DNA of 64,000 nt from Synchiropus splendidus (Eukaryota; Chordata; Actinopteri; Syngnathiformes; Callionymidae), in the NCBI RefSeq assembly GCF_027744825.2, contig NC_071347.1, positions 16,851,001 through 16,915,000 of the forward strand, given 5' to 3'. A model generated the notes under the pieces. The model was not told the DNA's origin, searched no databases, and saw only the letters and a program-made list of their open reading frames with translations. This document shows positions 11,861-23,989 of this stretch, piece after piece. Numbering within the stretch: position 1 is the first letter of the stretch; every line of letters begins with the position of its first letter. A program made the position numbers and the translations under genes.

Positions 11861-14800
11861 GAAACGAAATAACAGAATGATTGAGACATTGTAGCAGCAG
11901 GGGATTTCTTTTGTATTTCACTGGTATAGAAGGATTTCCAGCAACCAAACTTTAAACAACACTTTGACATTCAATAATACTGATACTAAATCTTCACCTT
12001 CATGAACTTTAGAATGGAGGAATTTGACCAGGATGCTGGAGTAGTGGGAAAAGATTTGCTGCTTCTTGGCACTCACCTTCTAGTTTCCTGTAAAATAGCA
12101 TCCCATACTTTAAGATAATTCCTGATTTGTATATTCATGAATTGCTGTTGTTTCTCGGTATGGAGCGGGTTCATATGGGGTTAGTTTAAGGGAGTTATAG
12201 CTCGTATTTCCACATCTGTTCTTATCTAGCACACTCACTCCTACCTTGTCCTCTTACTGCCAAATAGTTTCCCTTCACTGCCAAATATTTCCCCTTTCTC
12301 ATAATTTCACCTGACCCACCCCCGGTCCTATTTGCTTTTCACCTTAAATCAGGGCCCACTCAGGCTTTAATGCCGGCTTCACTTTAACAATCTCTAATCT
12401 GCATCTCTTTGCATCAAATCCCTGCTTAGTTATGCTAGTCTTAATGTGACGGTTTTACCTTTCAGTATCACCAGGCTGCCAGACTTTAGAGAGTTTCTCT
12501 GTGGGTGGTAAGCAGTTGCATGCGAGCCACGCTCTGTGCCGCGTGCTGTGGGCTTTTCTCCCCTTTAAACCTCTGCACTTCTCTCTCCCTTCCATCCCCT
12601 CTTTTCTTTTCTCACCCAGTCCTGACTTCTTGCCATTAGGAGAAAAACCTACGCCGCGGTTTATTTGTTCTGGTTTCATGTCAGTTCTCACATATCCTTG
12701 GCAAGACTTTGTACCTCCATGGCAGTAGCCTGGATTGCGGAGGATTACCAGGCTAACACGTGCTTGTGTTTGTCCCTCTGTCTGCTCACGCCAATGCTAT
12801 TGGAACACATCTTGCCAGGAGGTTAGAAAACATACACCGGTGGACTCATGTGGCGTTCCTTCTTGACGGCCCGTTCATTACGGGCCCCCCCTTTTCCCCC
12901 TCTCCCTCCCCCTTTTTTGCTCTGGGGGGGGGGGCTCGCATGAAGGCGCACGCAGCCTTCGATTCAGCTGGTGATTGGAGAGAAATGAATGAGGGGTTTT
13001 AAATGAGGGAAGGGGTTAAGCGAGAAGTGGAGTGGGAGCAGAGTTGTTTCCATCCAACTGTTTCCACTAATCCTAAATTGCAGCCACTGGAAGACGGTGT
13101 CTTCCTTCGAAACATGTGTTCACCATTAATCCAGCCTTGATGAGAGCAGGCCTGTTTTCACCAGAGAAGAAAGATGAGGCAGTGGAGGATTTACCCTAAA
13201 GCCTGGTGTTATCCACACCATATTTATATAGATAATGTCCGTCCATGTCTGGGAATCAGTTTTGGTTTGATCCCCTTCGGCAGCGAGTGAGAAAAACACG
13301 GATTCTTGTTTGTATTTAATGCCTTTTCGAGCAGTCATTGCAGTCAGAACCAGCGAGGCATGACTGGCTTCATATGTACATGTCCTGAAGTATTGAAGTA
13401 CGATACAAGTGGTGAAGCCTGATATCCAGATAAGGTCACCACGGAATCTTTGGCCACTTCTCAGAAGGAAACGTCCACAGGGACATTAGCGACGCAGAAG
13501 CAGAAGCCAATTAAAAAGACGGAGAAGGTTTTTGGCTTCACTTAAGAAGGAAAGACTAAAGCTGAGAGGCCAAATGAGCATTTGATTCACATCATAGTGG
13601 AAGATCCTCAGATGCTCTAAAGCCTGATAACTGGCCCAAGCAGAGAGTATTGAGGACAGAAAGGAGCTTGCAATTGTAGAAAGCTGAAGCAAGTTGTGTC
13701 AAGAGGTCGTGTGAAGGGAAATGCTCATTTTCCTGTTTCCATCTTGGTTACGTGGCCATAAACCAAGGGTACATCCAGTAGAAAGAGGTTCATTGATAGG
13801 TAGATGTTAAGCTATGTCACAGAGACCACATCTGGCCTGTGAATCTTGCATTATCATCACATTTAAAATGACGCAAAGGCTCAGTACGTGCTGCATTTTG
13901 GCTTCATGGAATGCCCCATTTAAACAAAAAAAGAAAATAAAAGAGAGCTTTCCACTCGCCAATAAATGGAATGTCTTTCTCCCCAATAAAGAGGAAATAT
14001 TTTGATCATAAAACTAAAGGGTAAAAACTGGTCAGAAACTATGCTCTGTGATTGTTATTCTCCAAATGCTGTCCAAGGACAAACAACCAGAGAGGATTAT
14101 TTTTAGACAGAAATTAAGTGGGATGTATTATTAGTAAATGATCGGTGGTTTTGTCATCCTTCGTTCTTTCCAACCACGATTCAAGTTTGAACATTCCATC
14201 CCATGTCAGCAGCTTCTGCTCTGTTTTTAATTAAGAAGTCAGCAATGTTTGTTGCTCTGGCCTCAAAGCTACATGACACAATCAATTTAGTCACTGGAAA
14301 ATAATCGGAATATTGTATACTGCTCCTCTCCATTATCCATGATACGGCGGTTCACGTTCTTCGTCCCTAAGCACCGTGTTGGATTGTACTTTTTGACATC
14401 TGCGCGATCTATGAGATAAAGTGACACAGACTTGGACCATTCAGGTCCGGTCCCAATATTTGGGAGGTACATGAAATACGTTACAGAAGAATTGCGAACA
14501 TTGGTTTCCAAATTTAAAACGTGTCCCAGGTCTCAGCTGTCATTTGTTAGCAGGCTTTTCTCGCCATCCGTCTTCTGTTTTGCAGAACTTTGGCAAGCAG
14601 CGCAAACACAACAACATAGCGGAGAAGAAACTGGCAACCGTTTTTTTTTCCCCATTATGCAGATTTTGCGACTGTGAGACTCACATGTTCTGCGCTTGAA
14701 TTTAAAAGCGATCTGAGTCCAGAGAAGACGTAAGACGACAACACATTCCAATACACATCAGTCTGTACGTTTACATATGTAAAATTTAGAGAAAAAAACT

Positions 14801-16104
14801 CTTCATATTTTCTAGTATTTTATAGGTCTAAACAATAAATAAAGCAGTTTTTGTATGTGTAAACAGGGTTACACCAAACCTATCACTTGCATTCTTTCCC
14901 CAATGGAAAATTATCTTGACTTTAAATGTATTATATGCATATGCTTATTCATATTTTGAGAAGAAGTAATTTGAACCCCAATTATTGAATTAACACAGAT
15001 GCAGAAAACATCTTATGATATCAAAAGGTCTTTGCAAAATAGCAGTTGATAAAGCTGTTGTTTTTATGATAAACCGACTTCATTATATGGTGTATTATTC
15101 TCTGTCAGGGATTGTAACTCATGTCAATAACATATTTTCCGCTTCCGTCTCTGGCATTAATGATTCATGATGAGGCTGAAAACGTGCCAGGTCTTTATTT
15201 TCGCAGGTCACGCATCGAGCCGTGCGGTAAATTTAAATTGCATCCTGATTATCAATCCTCACATTCATTTCCACGCCGGGCAGATTTTCTCTCACCCCAT
15301 GAAAGAACCATAGAGAGAATATCCTGCAGCGCACGGCGCTTCAAGTAGCAGTTCAAATATACAGAGGTATTCTCAAACAACGCAGGTCTGCCAACTACAA
15401 CACTCGTATTTATTTATGTATTTATCTGGATTTCCTGTATAATGGCTGAGATGTTTGGTGCTGCTGCTCGTGCTATCTGAGGCCCGTTTGACAAGGCTCG
15501 GCTCAATCGGGTCAGACGATGTGGTGTTGCATGTAGGGCGGGTTGTTTATCCAGGAGGCTCATAATGATGCCGCTGTCCTGGTCCCTGAGACGGCTCTGT
15601 TCTCCCAGCGACCTCCAGCTCCTCACAACCTGGGCCTTGCCAAGTTCACACTGCTCCACCAGGAATGTTAAACTAAACTAATGGATGCAAAGTCAGGAGC
15701 AGGACTCCCCGTTTACTTTGTGTGTTTATTTTTGGGAAGTGGAATTTGCATAATCTTGGCGGTGCAGCGTGTTTAGAACGATCGATTTAAAGTGTCTTCT
15801 TACACAATACACACTGTCGCAGAATATACAGTGCACTTTACTCCACACAAGTTTACAATTTCACCACAAACAGGAGCTGAACTATTTTTCTCTTTTTTCG
15901 TATTTATTTTCTCTTGTTGCCATCTAAAAAAAACACCTACAACTTAGCAGGTGAAAGTAATACGTTTTATTTACTCACCTTATTGTGCCCATGTTCAATA
16001 CTTGTTTCTGGTACTTAAAAAAAAAAAGAAAATCATCCACCGATCAACCACCGTTTTCCTTCTTCAACACCTCATTTAAATGCTATGATACAACTTTGAT
16101 ATAC

Positions 16105-16107
<3 letters not shown>
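11861..16107. other. No gene recognised; C/G homopolymer patch at 12.9 kb
   Basis: No supported gene. At 12884-12935 a run of C and T tracts is followed by eleven G in a row. The 15120-15310 part is evenly composed, with words such as TTAATGATTCATGATGAGG, and might be conserved noncoding DNA. That is a guess from appearance only. Confidence 0.45.

Positions 16108-16160
<53 letters not shown>
16108..16160. repeat. (TA)n microsatellite
   Basis: An uninterrupted TA repeat of about 26 units. The short open frame running through it, encoding alternating Tyr-Ile, is an artefact of the repeat. Confidence 0.95.
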
Positions 16161-16163
<3 letters not shown>

Positions 16164-19100
16164 GTTGCATGAGCATTTACTGCCATGTACTTCTTAAAAG
16201 CTGAATTAAAGAAGTACTTTGACTCCTCGATTAGTTAAAGTATTATCACCCCAGTGAAAGGTCAGGCTCCACCAAGAGCCTTTTGGTTGAGTAAAATCCT
16301 TTATAAATGGTTGTACATGATTTGACAATGCCATATTCATAACAACCACACCAGAATTTGAAGCTAAGCCATGATGTCATAAGGTGAAAGGCCGAATACC
16401 CGCCGAGCTCTGATCAGCTTTAACATGAGAAGCAATGGCAACTTCAGAAAGGTTAGATTTGAGTGATGTTTTGGCCAAATTCAAGTACAATAAGAAGCTC
16501 TCTTGACGCACGCTCATTGGAGGCACTTTGTCCACCAAGTCAAACACTGTACTGGATAGAGTGTCGCAGCCCTTAGCGGCGTCCTTCTCCATCGCAATGC
16601 GCTGCCAACGGCATCAGAATATGCCACCGAAGGCAAGAACATTCGGTCCAACTGAAAGCCTAATACGTCAACATGCGACTTCTGCAACATAGTACACAGT
16701 CACTTGATGACTTGACACTTTGGGAGTGAGATTGTGTTGCATTTTTAGGGAAGTAAAACATCAATATTTCTTGAGTATTGACATAGGAATCTGAGCCGCA
16801 GCCACACATCTGTGGGGCATTTGGTGGTAATGGTTTGGTATTGCGCCATATATCCAGCGAAATGTCCTCTTGACAGACCTGCAGAGCAATGTTTACATTA
16901 CATAACTTAACTTCACTGGGTCCATCAGCCTTCCGCCTGAGATGTGGCACAGTGGAAGTCAGCATTACATTCAGCATTGGAAACAACAGACAGGGAGAAA
17001 AACCCCAGCCAATTTAATGGGTATTGAGTGTAGATACCACTTCATCCTCACTTTATTTACCACAGATCTGCAACGTAAAGATGCAAAGAGGTGGAAGCTT
17101 ATGTTATTACTTACATCTGCTGCCTGTCTGCACTCATTAGTTGGTTTGCTGTGATAATAAAACACAGCGCTCCACTTTCAGAACTTGATGTATGAATGAA
17201 TGGGAGAGTGACTTGGGTAATTTTATTTACAGGGACGTTGCCAATTATACATCCGTTTACCCGTTGATATTGCTTCTTCGGAAAGTCAGCCAAGTAATCC
17301 ACTTCAGCAATTGACACCTGCTCCGCTTCACTTGAGCTAAGGTGGTGGCCTCTGTCGGCGCCATCATTTTCTCCGTCTGGGAAGCCAAGGAAGAATTTTA
17401 TTTGAGGTGGGATGAAATGCATAAGCCGTCCTGAAGTTCCAGACGTTCTTCATTATTGTCTCTCAGGATAAAGCCGGCCACTCCATGAACAATCCCTCCT
17501 GGAGTCAGGCAATCTCATTCTGCCGGTCATGGCCCAAATCTTGTAAACACACAGGAGGGCGAAGCATAGATTACCTGGTAAATTGACACTTCTCGCCCTG
17601 GTGGTCAGCCCATTCTTTACCTGAAGGGGCTCTGACCCGTGCTCTTCTTATTCATTTGGAGGATGGATCCTTTCCAGACGCACCACGCCAGTGCTGCCTA
17701 CTTCCAACTGTGAGGAAGCCATCAAACTTCTTGTGTTTTAGATATGTATTCTGTCAAATTGGAGCATTCTGAGGCCTTCTAATTTTACTCGATATTTTGG
17801 AGAGTTACTTGTCTTATCACATTTTCACTCTCAGTTTCCCCAGGCTCCAGCCAAAATCCAACTTAGTGCGTTCCCTCCCTTCTTCCTCCCACGTCTCCCC
17901 GTCATCCGAGTTGAACTCCACTCCGGTTCAGACTCACTCAACACCTTTCCCACTCAGCTAAAAATAGACAATCTTAAAAAGTAATGGCTTTCTTTAAATA
18001 ATGCCTGGCATTTGAGGTTGGAAGAAACTGTAGAAAATAGCTCTTTATTTCATGTTTGCTGCAGGTGGAATGTACAGATTCGTATCAATTCTATGTCTTT
18101 AAATATGAAGCGGGCGATACGCTCAGCTTAGCTCATAAAGGGAAACAGCCTCTGGGCAGAGGCTGCACTTGGTTGGCAAAGTTAAAGAATGGATCATATT
18201 GTGACTTTCAGACATTGGCAGCAAGATGAAATGATATCACAATTTCGCACATTATCACAATCGAATCATGTCTGCCAAATTCACGTCTGCCAAATTCAGA
18301 CGAATTCTCAACTATCCTCCGGCAGCCTTCTCTGGAGGGCGTAGTTTAAAGAGGAACCACTCTAGTTTTGAAATTTCCCTCCTTATGTCGGTGAAGTCGC
18401 ATGTTTGATTGAGTTCTACTTGCTGTCTCAGCGGATTTGAAGAGCGTGGCTGACACAGCTGTGTTAAACTGTGTTAGACTGAAGTCACCTTCCTCAATTC
18501 TGCAGCGACCGTAACTCCGGTTACTCCGGGATTACCACACAGCTATGCAGTTTTCACAGGACAAGACATCTTGGACTGTAGAGTTTTGATAGGCCTGTTT
18601 TTCCATCTGTTTTTCTATTAATCCAAGGTCTGGTTTTGTGGGCAACGGTCTAATAAGACCAGGCAGCATCTTGCCTAGAAGCAAGAGCCACCTCAAATTG
18701 TAAATCTCATAACTAAGAGGCAATAATTCTTTGCTAAAGGCCCATTTATGCTACGGATCTGGATGCTCTGCTTTCATTTTGTCCATATTTCTACATGTTT
18801 CCACTAAGCTTATGGACCAAATGGAGCATTGTTGCTGTTACAACCCGACACGTAGCTCCAATGAGACACGAAGAACACAAAACAATGGAAGAAATTCTCC
18901 GTCCTCCGATATATTTCACAGCATCACACTCCACCAACTCCTACAGTGCTGCCTCTGTTTCGTCTTTATCAATACTTCTTCCCCTGTCGCCAAGTTCATT
19001 TTGGAGTTTGTCGTTGTCACAAACTTTTGACTCTGGGCTGCTCTTCCTTATATTGGTGAACACACGCAATCTTTACCATTGGTGAGGGTCTGCAACATAT

Positions 19101-19742
19101 ATGTATAATTCTCATATACTGTATCACTACACTATGTGTCACAGAGTAGGATGCAAAATGTATAGAATAAAAAAGGCTGTATCTGATATTACTGAGCTGT
19201 TGATGGTCATCCAAGTCTGAAGTGACTTGGTGAGAAAGGAAATATAAGAGGTCTTTGTGAAACGGCCCTCAAAAATACAACAGAAAGTGAAATCATCACA
19301 GTGAAATATTGATGCTGTTTGGCTGCCATGAAGTTTATCTTATTTGTACAGCTCAGCTTTGACGGCTCTCGGGGGGTCAACACAGACGTGTGTTTCTGGC
19401 CTGGACAGAGTGCAGTTTGCTGAAGCTCGCAACAAATATATGAGGAATGACAGAGCTCTAAATAGCAATTATTAAATACACATTTATAGCTGTTGAGTAA
19501 TATGTATTTGCTCAGTATAAACAGTGGCGTGTCAGGAGATGTCTTTCCCAATGAATTGATAATTCATCGCTGCTTGGGTGGCAGCATGTTGTATTTGCAA
19601 GCTTTACTCCTGCGAAGAGAGAAATGTCCACATCAAAATCATTCCTCAACAGTGCCACCCTGGAATTCATGGGGTTCTTGACATTAATAGAATTTGCCTG
19701 AGCAAATGAAGAAGTTGGCTTACTGACTTAATGAAAATATTT
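16161..19742. other. No gene recognised
   Basis: Reading frames are all under about 110 codons and overlap on both strands without domains. At 18270-18299 a 15-bp unit (GTCTGCCAAATTCA plus one base) is repeated twice in tandem. I see no inverted-repeat element. Confidence 0.5.
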
Positions 19743-19743
19743 T

Positions 19744-19822
19744 ATGGGGTGGTTGGCTCGGTGGTTAGAATGTAGGCCCACCGCGAGAAGGTCGCGGAGT
19801 TGAATGCTGATCAAGGTCGGAG
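19744..19822 (+). mobile_element. tRNA-derived SINE head
   Basis: The segment has a polymerase III A-box-like TGGCTCGGTGG (19754-19764) and, about 32 bp later, a degraded B-box-like GAGTTGAATGC (19797-19807). Between them lies CCACCGCGAGAAGGTCGCGG, which can form a short stem. The spacing fits a tRNA promoter. The B box has lost the central C of GGTTCGAATCC and the sequence does not fold as a full tRNA, so this is a decayed SINE head and not a tRNA gene. The 3' body is not recognisable. Confidence 0.55.
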
Positions 19823-20885
19823 CAAACCTTTGTTCTCTCTGAGTATGTGTGGCAATCCAGAGGAACATAGAGGTTTATTGATAAATCAAAAATTTCTGTT
19901 GCGAATACTTAATATCTCTGCACGAAAATGCATTTTTCTTAGTAACTTTTGGGGCCTCTCTGTACAAACATTAACAAAATGATGACTTAACATGGAGAAA
20001 CTGATGTAATATGTCACTTACAACAAAAAAAAACAAACCTGGCGTTGAAATATAGGAAAGTTAGATGATGCACGTTTTGTGTGACACTTTTTAAAGGAGT
20101 ATAAAAGCATGAACATAGGGAAGACGATAAACCCCTGCCACGTGTTTCTTATCTCAGACGTGCTGAATCAACATCCCATTCTCTTTCTCCTCATATTTTC
20201 ACTCCAAAGAAATTCGGAAGCTTAGACAAAATCCTCTGAGCACGATCCCCAAATACATCCATGGATGAACAGTCGCTTATTTGTTTTGCTGAATAATCCT
20301 TCATCAACAATCTAAACCGTAGCCTAGTCTTTCATTATCCCCAGGATGGTTGCCAGGTTGGCACGGCGTGAACGCGGCTGTCTGTCCGGAACATAAATCG
20401 ACTGAAAATTCATAGAAAAGCTCGAAACAAACATAAACAAACACCATTGATGCTGGAATCCACAGCATGCGGGAGCAGACTTGTGCGGCGTCCTCGACAG
20501 TGGAGGCGAGCAGGCGACCACACAACAAACACAGTACCCACATGGACTCACTTACGGGCATCTACTACATGCATCATTTAAATATAATAGTGAGCTATTG
20601 TTGCAGAGACCATACAGCGAGTATATTAACTAAAGACTTGTGAGCATGCAGCCGTCTTTCTTTCATTATAGCTTATATAGAAATCTCTAGAGCTCAAGGG
20701 CATTAATTTCACTCAGCAGAGTGTGTGGCTTCCACAGTGCACATCACATGCAGCCTTCAGCCGGGGGTTTCCTCTTTAGACCTGTTACCACTTAACCAGG
20801 CCATGGAAGACTCAGTAGCTTTCGTAGTGTGTCGAAAAGAGTTTGGTAAAATAATTTTAACTGTTTTAATGAATTCATTTTGAAG
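19823..20885. other. No gene recognised
   Basis: Two overlapping minus-strand frames at 20304-20561 read in different registers over the same bases and have no domain. I see nothing else here. Confidence 0.45.
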
Positions 20886-20887
20886 TA

Positions 20888-21841
20888 CAAGTGATATCCG
20901 ACTTACGACCGGGATCGGTTCCAACCAACCGGTTGTAAGTCATACTGGTCGTAAGTCGAATGCCATTCAAAATAGCTGACACGAGGGTTATAGGTACTAC
21001 TGCAGTGGTAGGTCTGTCATGGCTAGTTGGTGGATGGACACAGGAGCAGTTGGAAACTGGTCGACAGATGACACGAAACAAGATAAAATTGAATAATTGA
21101 ATCGGATAAATACCAATAAGCAAACAATAAGATGAAACTAAGGACGCGGGGAACCAAAACGCAGACCGGGAAGTACACACGGGGAACGGGGAAGAATCTG
21201 AAAAAATAAGAGAGGTGGAGTAGAAATCACAAGCCTCAAAATTGGGACAACAGAAAACACACTCGGAGTTAAGCTCGACGAGGTGACAGTGAACTGAAAA
21301 CGCTCGGGCTCGCACATGAGTGGTAGACTAATGGAAAGAATGAGACCAAAAACGGCTCACACACGGACTGAGTTGATAGTAGGGAAGTAAAGGAGTAGTG
21401 AGGGACAACAGTGCGGAGAAAATTTAGAGAGTGGAAGTCTTGAAAGAAATACCTGAGTGGCGAATCGAAGTCAACCATCTGGCAAACATAGCTGGCGTTG
21501 GGAGGAATATATCCATGGATGGAATGATGAGATGATGAGAGCCAGCTGCGTTTGTCTGTGAAGTGGGGTAGTAGAAGAGGAAACGGAAACGAGAGGGAGT
21601 ACAAAAATAAAAGCACGAGGAAGGGACGTGGAGAGAATACAAACAAAACAAAACAGGTTAAAGTGTGGACATGACAAGATCGTTGCGTGAGAGTGAGATG
21701 CTGGGATACTGTGCTGCCGTAAATGTCGCCAGGCTGCTACGTGCTGCGGTGCCAGACATTGAGTAAAACAAAAAAAAGCATCTTCTGGTCGTAAGTACGG
21801 GTGGACGTAAGTCGAGCAGGTCGTAAGTCGGATGTTACTTG
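20888..21841. mobile_element. TA-flanked inverted-repeat DNA transposon (Tigger-like), with nested insertion
   Basis: The left end CAAGTGATATCCGACTTACG and the right end (as reverse complement) CAAGTAACATCCGACTTACG differ at two positions, and each is flanked by TA (20886-20887 and 21842-21843). Further GGTCGTAAGTCG words lie inside both ends, in inverted orientation. CGACTTACGA-type ends with a TA target fit the pogo/Tigger group. The family name is an inference. The interior holds no transposase frame, and much of the 954 bp is a separate nested element (21015-21676). Without it the host element would be only about 290 bp, a size typical of a MITE. Confidence 0.8.
21015..21676. mobile_element. 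Nested element with TGTCATG...CATGACA ends
   Basis: It begins TGTCATGG and ends CATGACA, with near-matching 5-bp flanks (AGGTC before, AGATC after). TG...CA ends with a short target duplication would suit a solo LTR. Short inverted ends would also suit a DNA transposon, and I cannot decide between them. Internal landmarks recur in order at 22997-23640: GGGACAACAGAAAACACACT against GGGACAACAGAAGACGCACT, ACCATCTGGC, and ACACGAG/GCACGAG near the end. No protein-coding region is recognisable. Confidence 0.6.
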
Positions 21842-21843
21842 TA

Positions 21844-22996
21844 TCTATATATATTAGCTCTTAAGAGAACATTTTTATCTGTCTGGGACAAAAAGGACCC
21901 AAGCAGTATAATAACCTTTCTATTGAAAAAAATGTTTGGGACGGGTTGTGTCCCTAAATGAGGCTAAAAGATCAAGAGTTCTCGTATTAGGGTGCAGGGT
22001 CGCAGGACGTTCAGTTAAAATGTTTGCTTTGTATGTCATATTCAATGCTCACAAACCCAAATCCAGCACACTGTCCTTTGCATTTCATGTCCCATAATGC
22101 ACTGCAGCAGTGGACGCTTTTGGTACAATTACTGTTACACCTGCCCCTGTACTAAATTTAACTGGTAGTTTTTCTGAAATAAATATTAATAGTTAATAGT
22201 TGCCAGTTTAGACTGATATTTAAATCAGATTTGAAAAAAAAAAACCTCTGTATCCTTTGATTTTATTTGTACTTGTGTGATATTGATGAGCCAAACTGCT
22301 CCACAACTGTGTTTGTCAAAGTAAAAGCTAACTAAAATGCTATGATAAACTTTAACAGTGTTTTTTGATCTCCTGCCTGAGAAGTTGGAGGGGGACAAAT
22401 GCTGTCAGAGATTGATGCACATGCCTGTTGTTAAAGGCCATCGGGGAAGTAAAAGACAGCCTTGGCTGCAGCGCGCTAAGCCAGGGTGATCTTTCTTCCT
22501 CCTCTCATCGCCAAAACTGTCAGACTGAAAAATGTCAGCTCAGAGATAAGTATGGTAATGTAAAGTTTGTTTCACGTTCCACCTGCGAGAGCGTCTGGAT
22601 TGGCTCCTGCATGTTAAACAGGCCGAAAAGGGCAGGAAGCAGATGAAGCTGGGAATAGCTGCCTCTATTGATGGTACTGCAAGGTGAGGGAGGTTGAAAA
22701 ATGAATCATTTCAATAATCTTCAGGTGACGCTGCGCATTTGATCAGGCTGTAAACAAGAGGTCGCAGCCGCGGAGCCTGTGTTCGCTGATGAATACTGAT
22801 GGAATCTTTACTATTAATGAAGAGTCTCAGCAGATGTTTGTTGAATATGTAATAAAAGAACTTCCTAATTCACCAATGAATCCTGATATAGAAAGTTTTC
22901 AGATCAGACTTGTTTTGCTAACCTCAAAGAAAGAGTGGTACTGTAGTACTACTTCAGTACTCCATTCAAACACAAGTAAAACTTGAATCTACTTAC
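21844..22996. other. No gene or repeat recognised
   Basis: Unique-looking sequence with short frames only (the longest is about 72 codons). Nothing recognisable. Confidence 0.5.
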
Positions 22997-23640
22997 TGTC
23001 ATGGCTTGCCTATGATGTGGAACCCAGTAACTGGATTGGTGGAGATTTACAGAAGACTCGGGAGAGCAAGGATAATTTTACAATTTATTAATATAAATAA
23101 TAGGAACGGTAAACCAAGGGTGTCAATCGCCAAACGCGAGGCAACACGAACAGGGTCAGGGAGAAACCTGAAACAGAAAACAGGCGATTAATAAGAAGCC
23201 TGACTAAGGGGGACAACAGAAGACGCACTCGGAGGTTACTCACGAGGCCCAAGTCACAAAAAGCGCACGCTGGTGGATCTAAATCACACACAAGCACGAG
23301 GAAAAACTCTAACGTGGGGAGACAGAAAAAGTGAGTCTAATCAAAACACTAACACCCAGAACCGAAGCAAGAAGTAAATGAAGGTGGAGGAATGAGAATA
23401 ACTGAGGAGGCAGCTGAGAAACAAGAGATCAAAGGATTTTTACCGTGAGGACGCGAAGCAACCATCTGGCGACATGAGCTAGGACTGAGGTGTTGAAATC
23501 CATGTGAGGTTGCTTTGTAAATAAATCCCAGCCGTGTCGCTCGGGACGCTGGAAACAAAGAAGGAAACAGAAATGAACAGGAAACAACAAAATTAAAACA
23601 CGAGAGAAAACACGGAGCAAGACACTTGCAGTACAGATGC
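22997..23640. mobile_element. Second copy of the TGTCATG element
   Basis: It begins TGTCATGG and follows the 21.0-kb element through several shared landmarks in the same order and orientation: GGGACAACAGAAGACGCACT, CTCACGAGG, GCAACCATCTGGCGACATGA, and an A-rich end with AAAACACGAG. Overall identity is clearly lower than between recent copies. The expected CATGACA end is not visible, so the right boundary is approximate and that end is eroded or truncated. Confidence 0.55.
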
Positions 23641-23809
23641 ATCCTTCACCACACTGCTCTCAGTCACGTCCTCCTAAAGTGTCCTGCAGAACCAAAATTA
23701 TATATATATTTTTTTTCCTGATAGTGATCGTGGCCAAGACAGAAAATTTAATTTCGTGCAATAACTGAATGGTTTGTGTTTTTAAGCAGAACATGAGCTT
23801 TTTAAGAGA

Positions 23810-23985
23810 TTTAAGCCAACCGGCCGATCGTCTTGATGTTTCCTCACCCAGAGGATCGTCTCACCTCAGGAATTCACACAACTTTGCCGTCTTGGATCCG
23901 GGTCTGTGGAATGAGCTCCCCATCGACATCAGTGTGGCAGAAAGCTTTCATATCTTGAAGCACACACCTGCTTCAACTTGGCCTG
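23810..23985 (+). pseudogene. LINE ORF2 extreme C-terminus fossil
   Basis: The plus-strand frame reads ...SSHLRNSHNFAVLDPGLW then NELPIDISVAESFHILK. This matches the usual last segment of fish non-LTR reverse transcriptases (F.V..P.LWN.LP..I..A.S...FK), where the invariant LWN.LP pair sits just before the stop. Everything upstream (endonuclease and reverse transcriptase) is missing, so this is a truncated relic. The clade (L2-like or related) is uncertain. Confidence 0.6.
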
Positions 23986-23989
23986 GACT

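Noticed and set aside
16108..16160. Origin or regulatory role for the long (TA)n tracts (also 36218-36251 and 56936-57013)
   Set aside because: Ordinary microsatellites with no associated structure that would support more.
19744..19822. Functional tRNA gene
   Set aside because: No complete cloverleaf or acceptor stem, and the B box lacks key positions.
21015..23640. Complete LTR retrotransposon with the two related segments as LTRs
   Set aside because: The stretch between them (21677-22996) contains the right end of the outer transposon and unique DNA, with no gag or pol, and the segments are too diverged.
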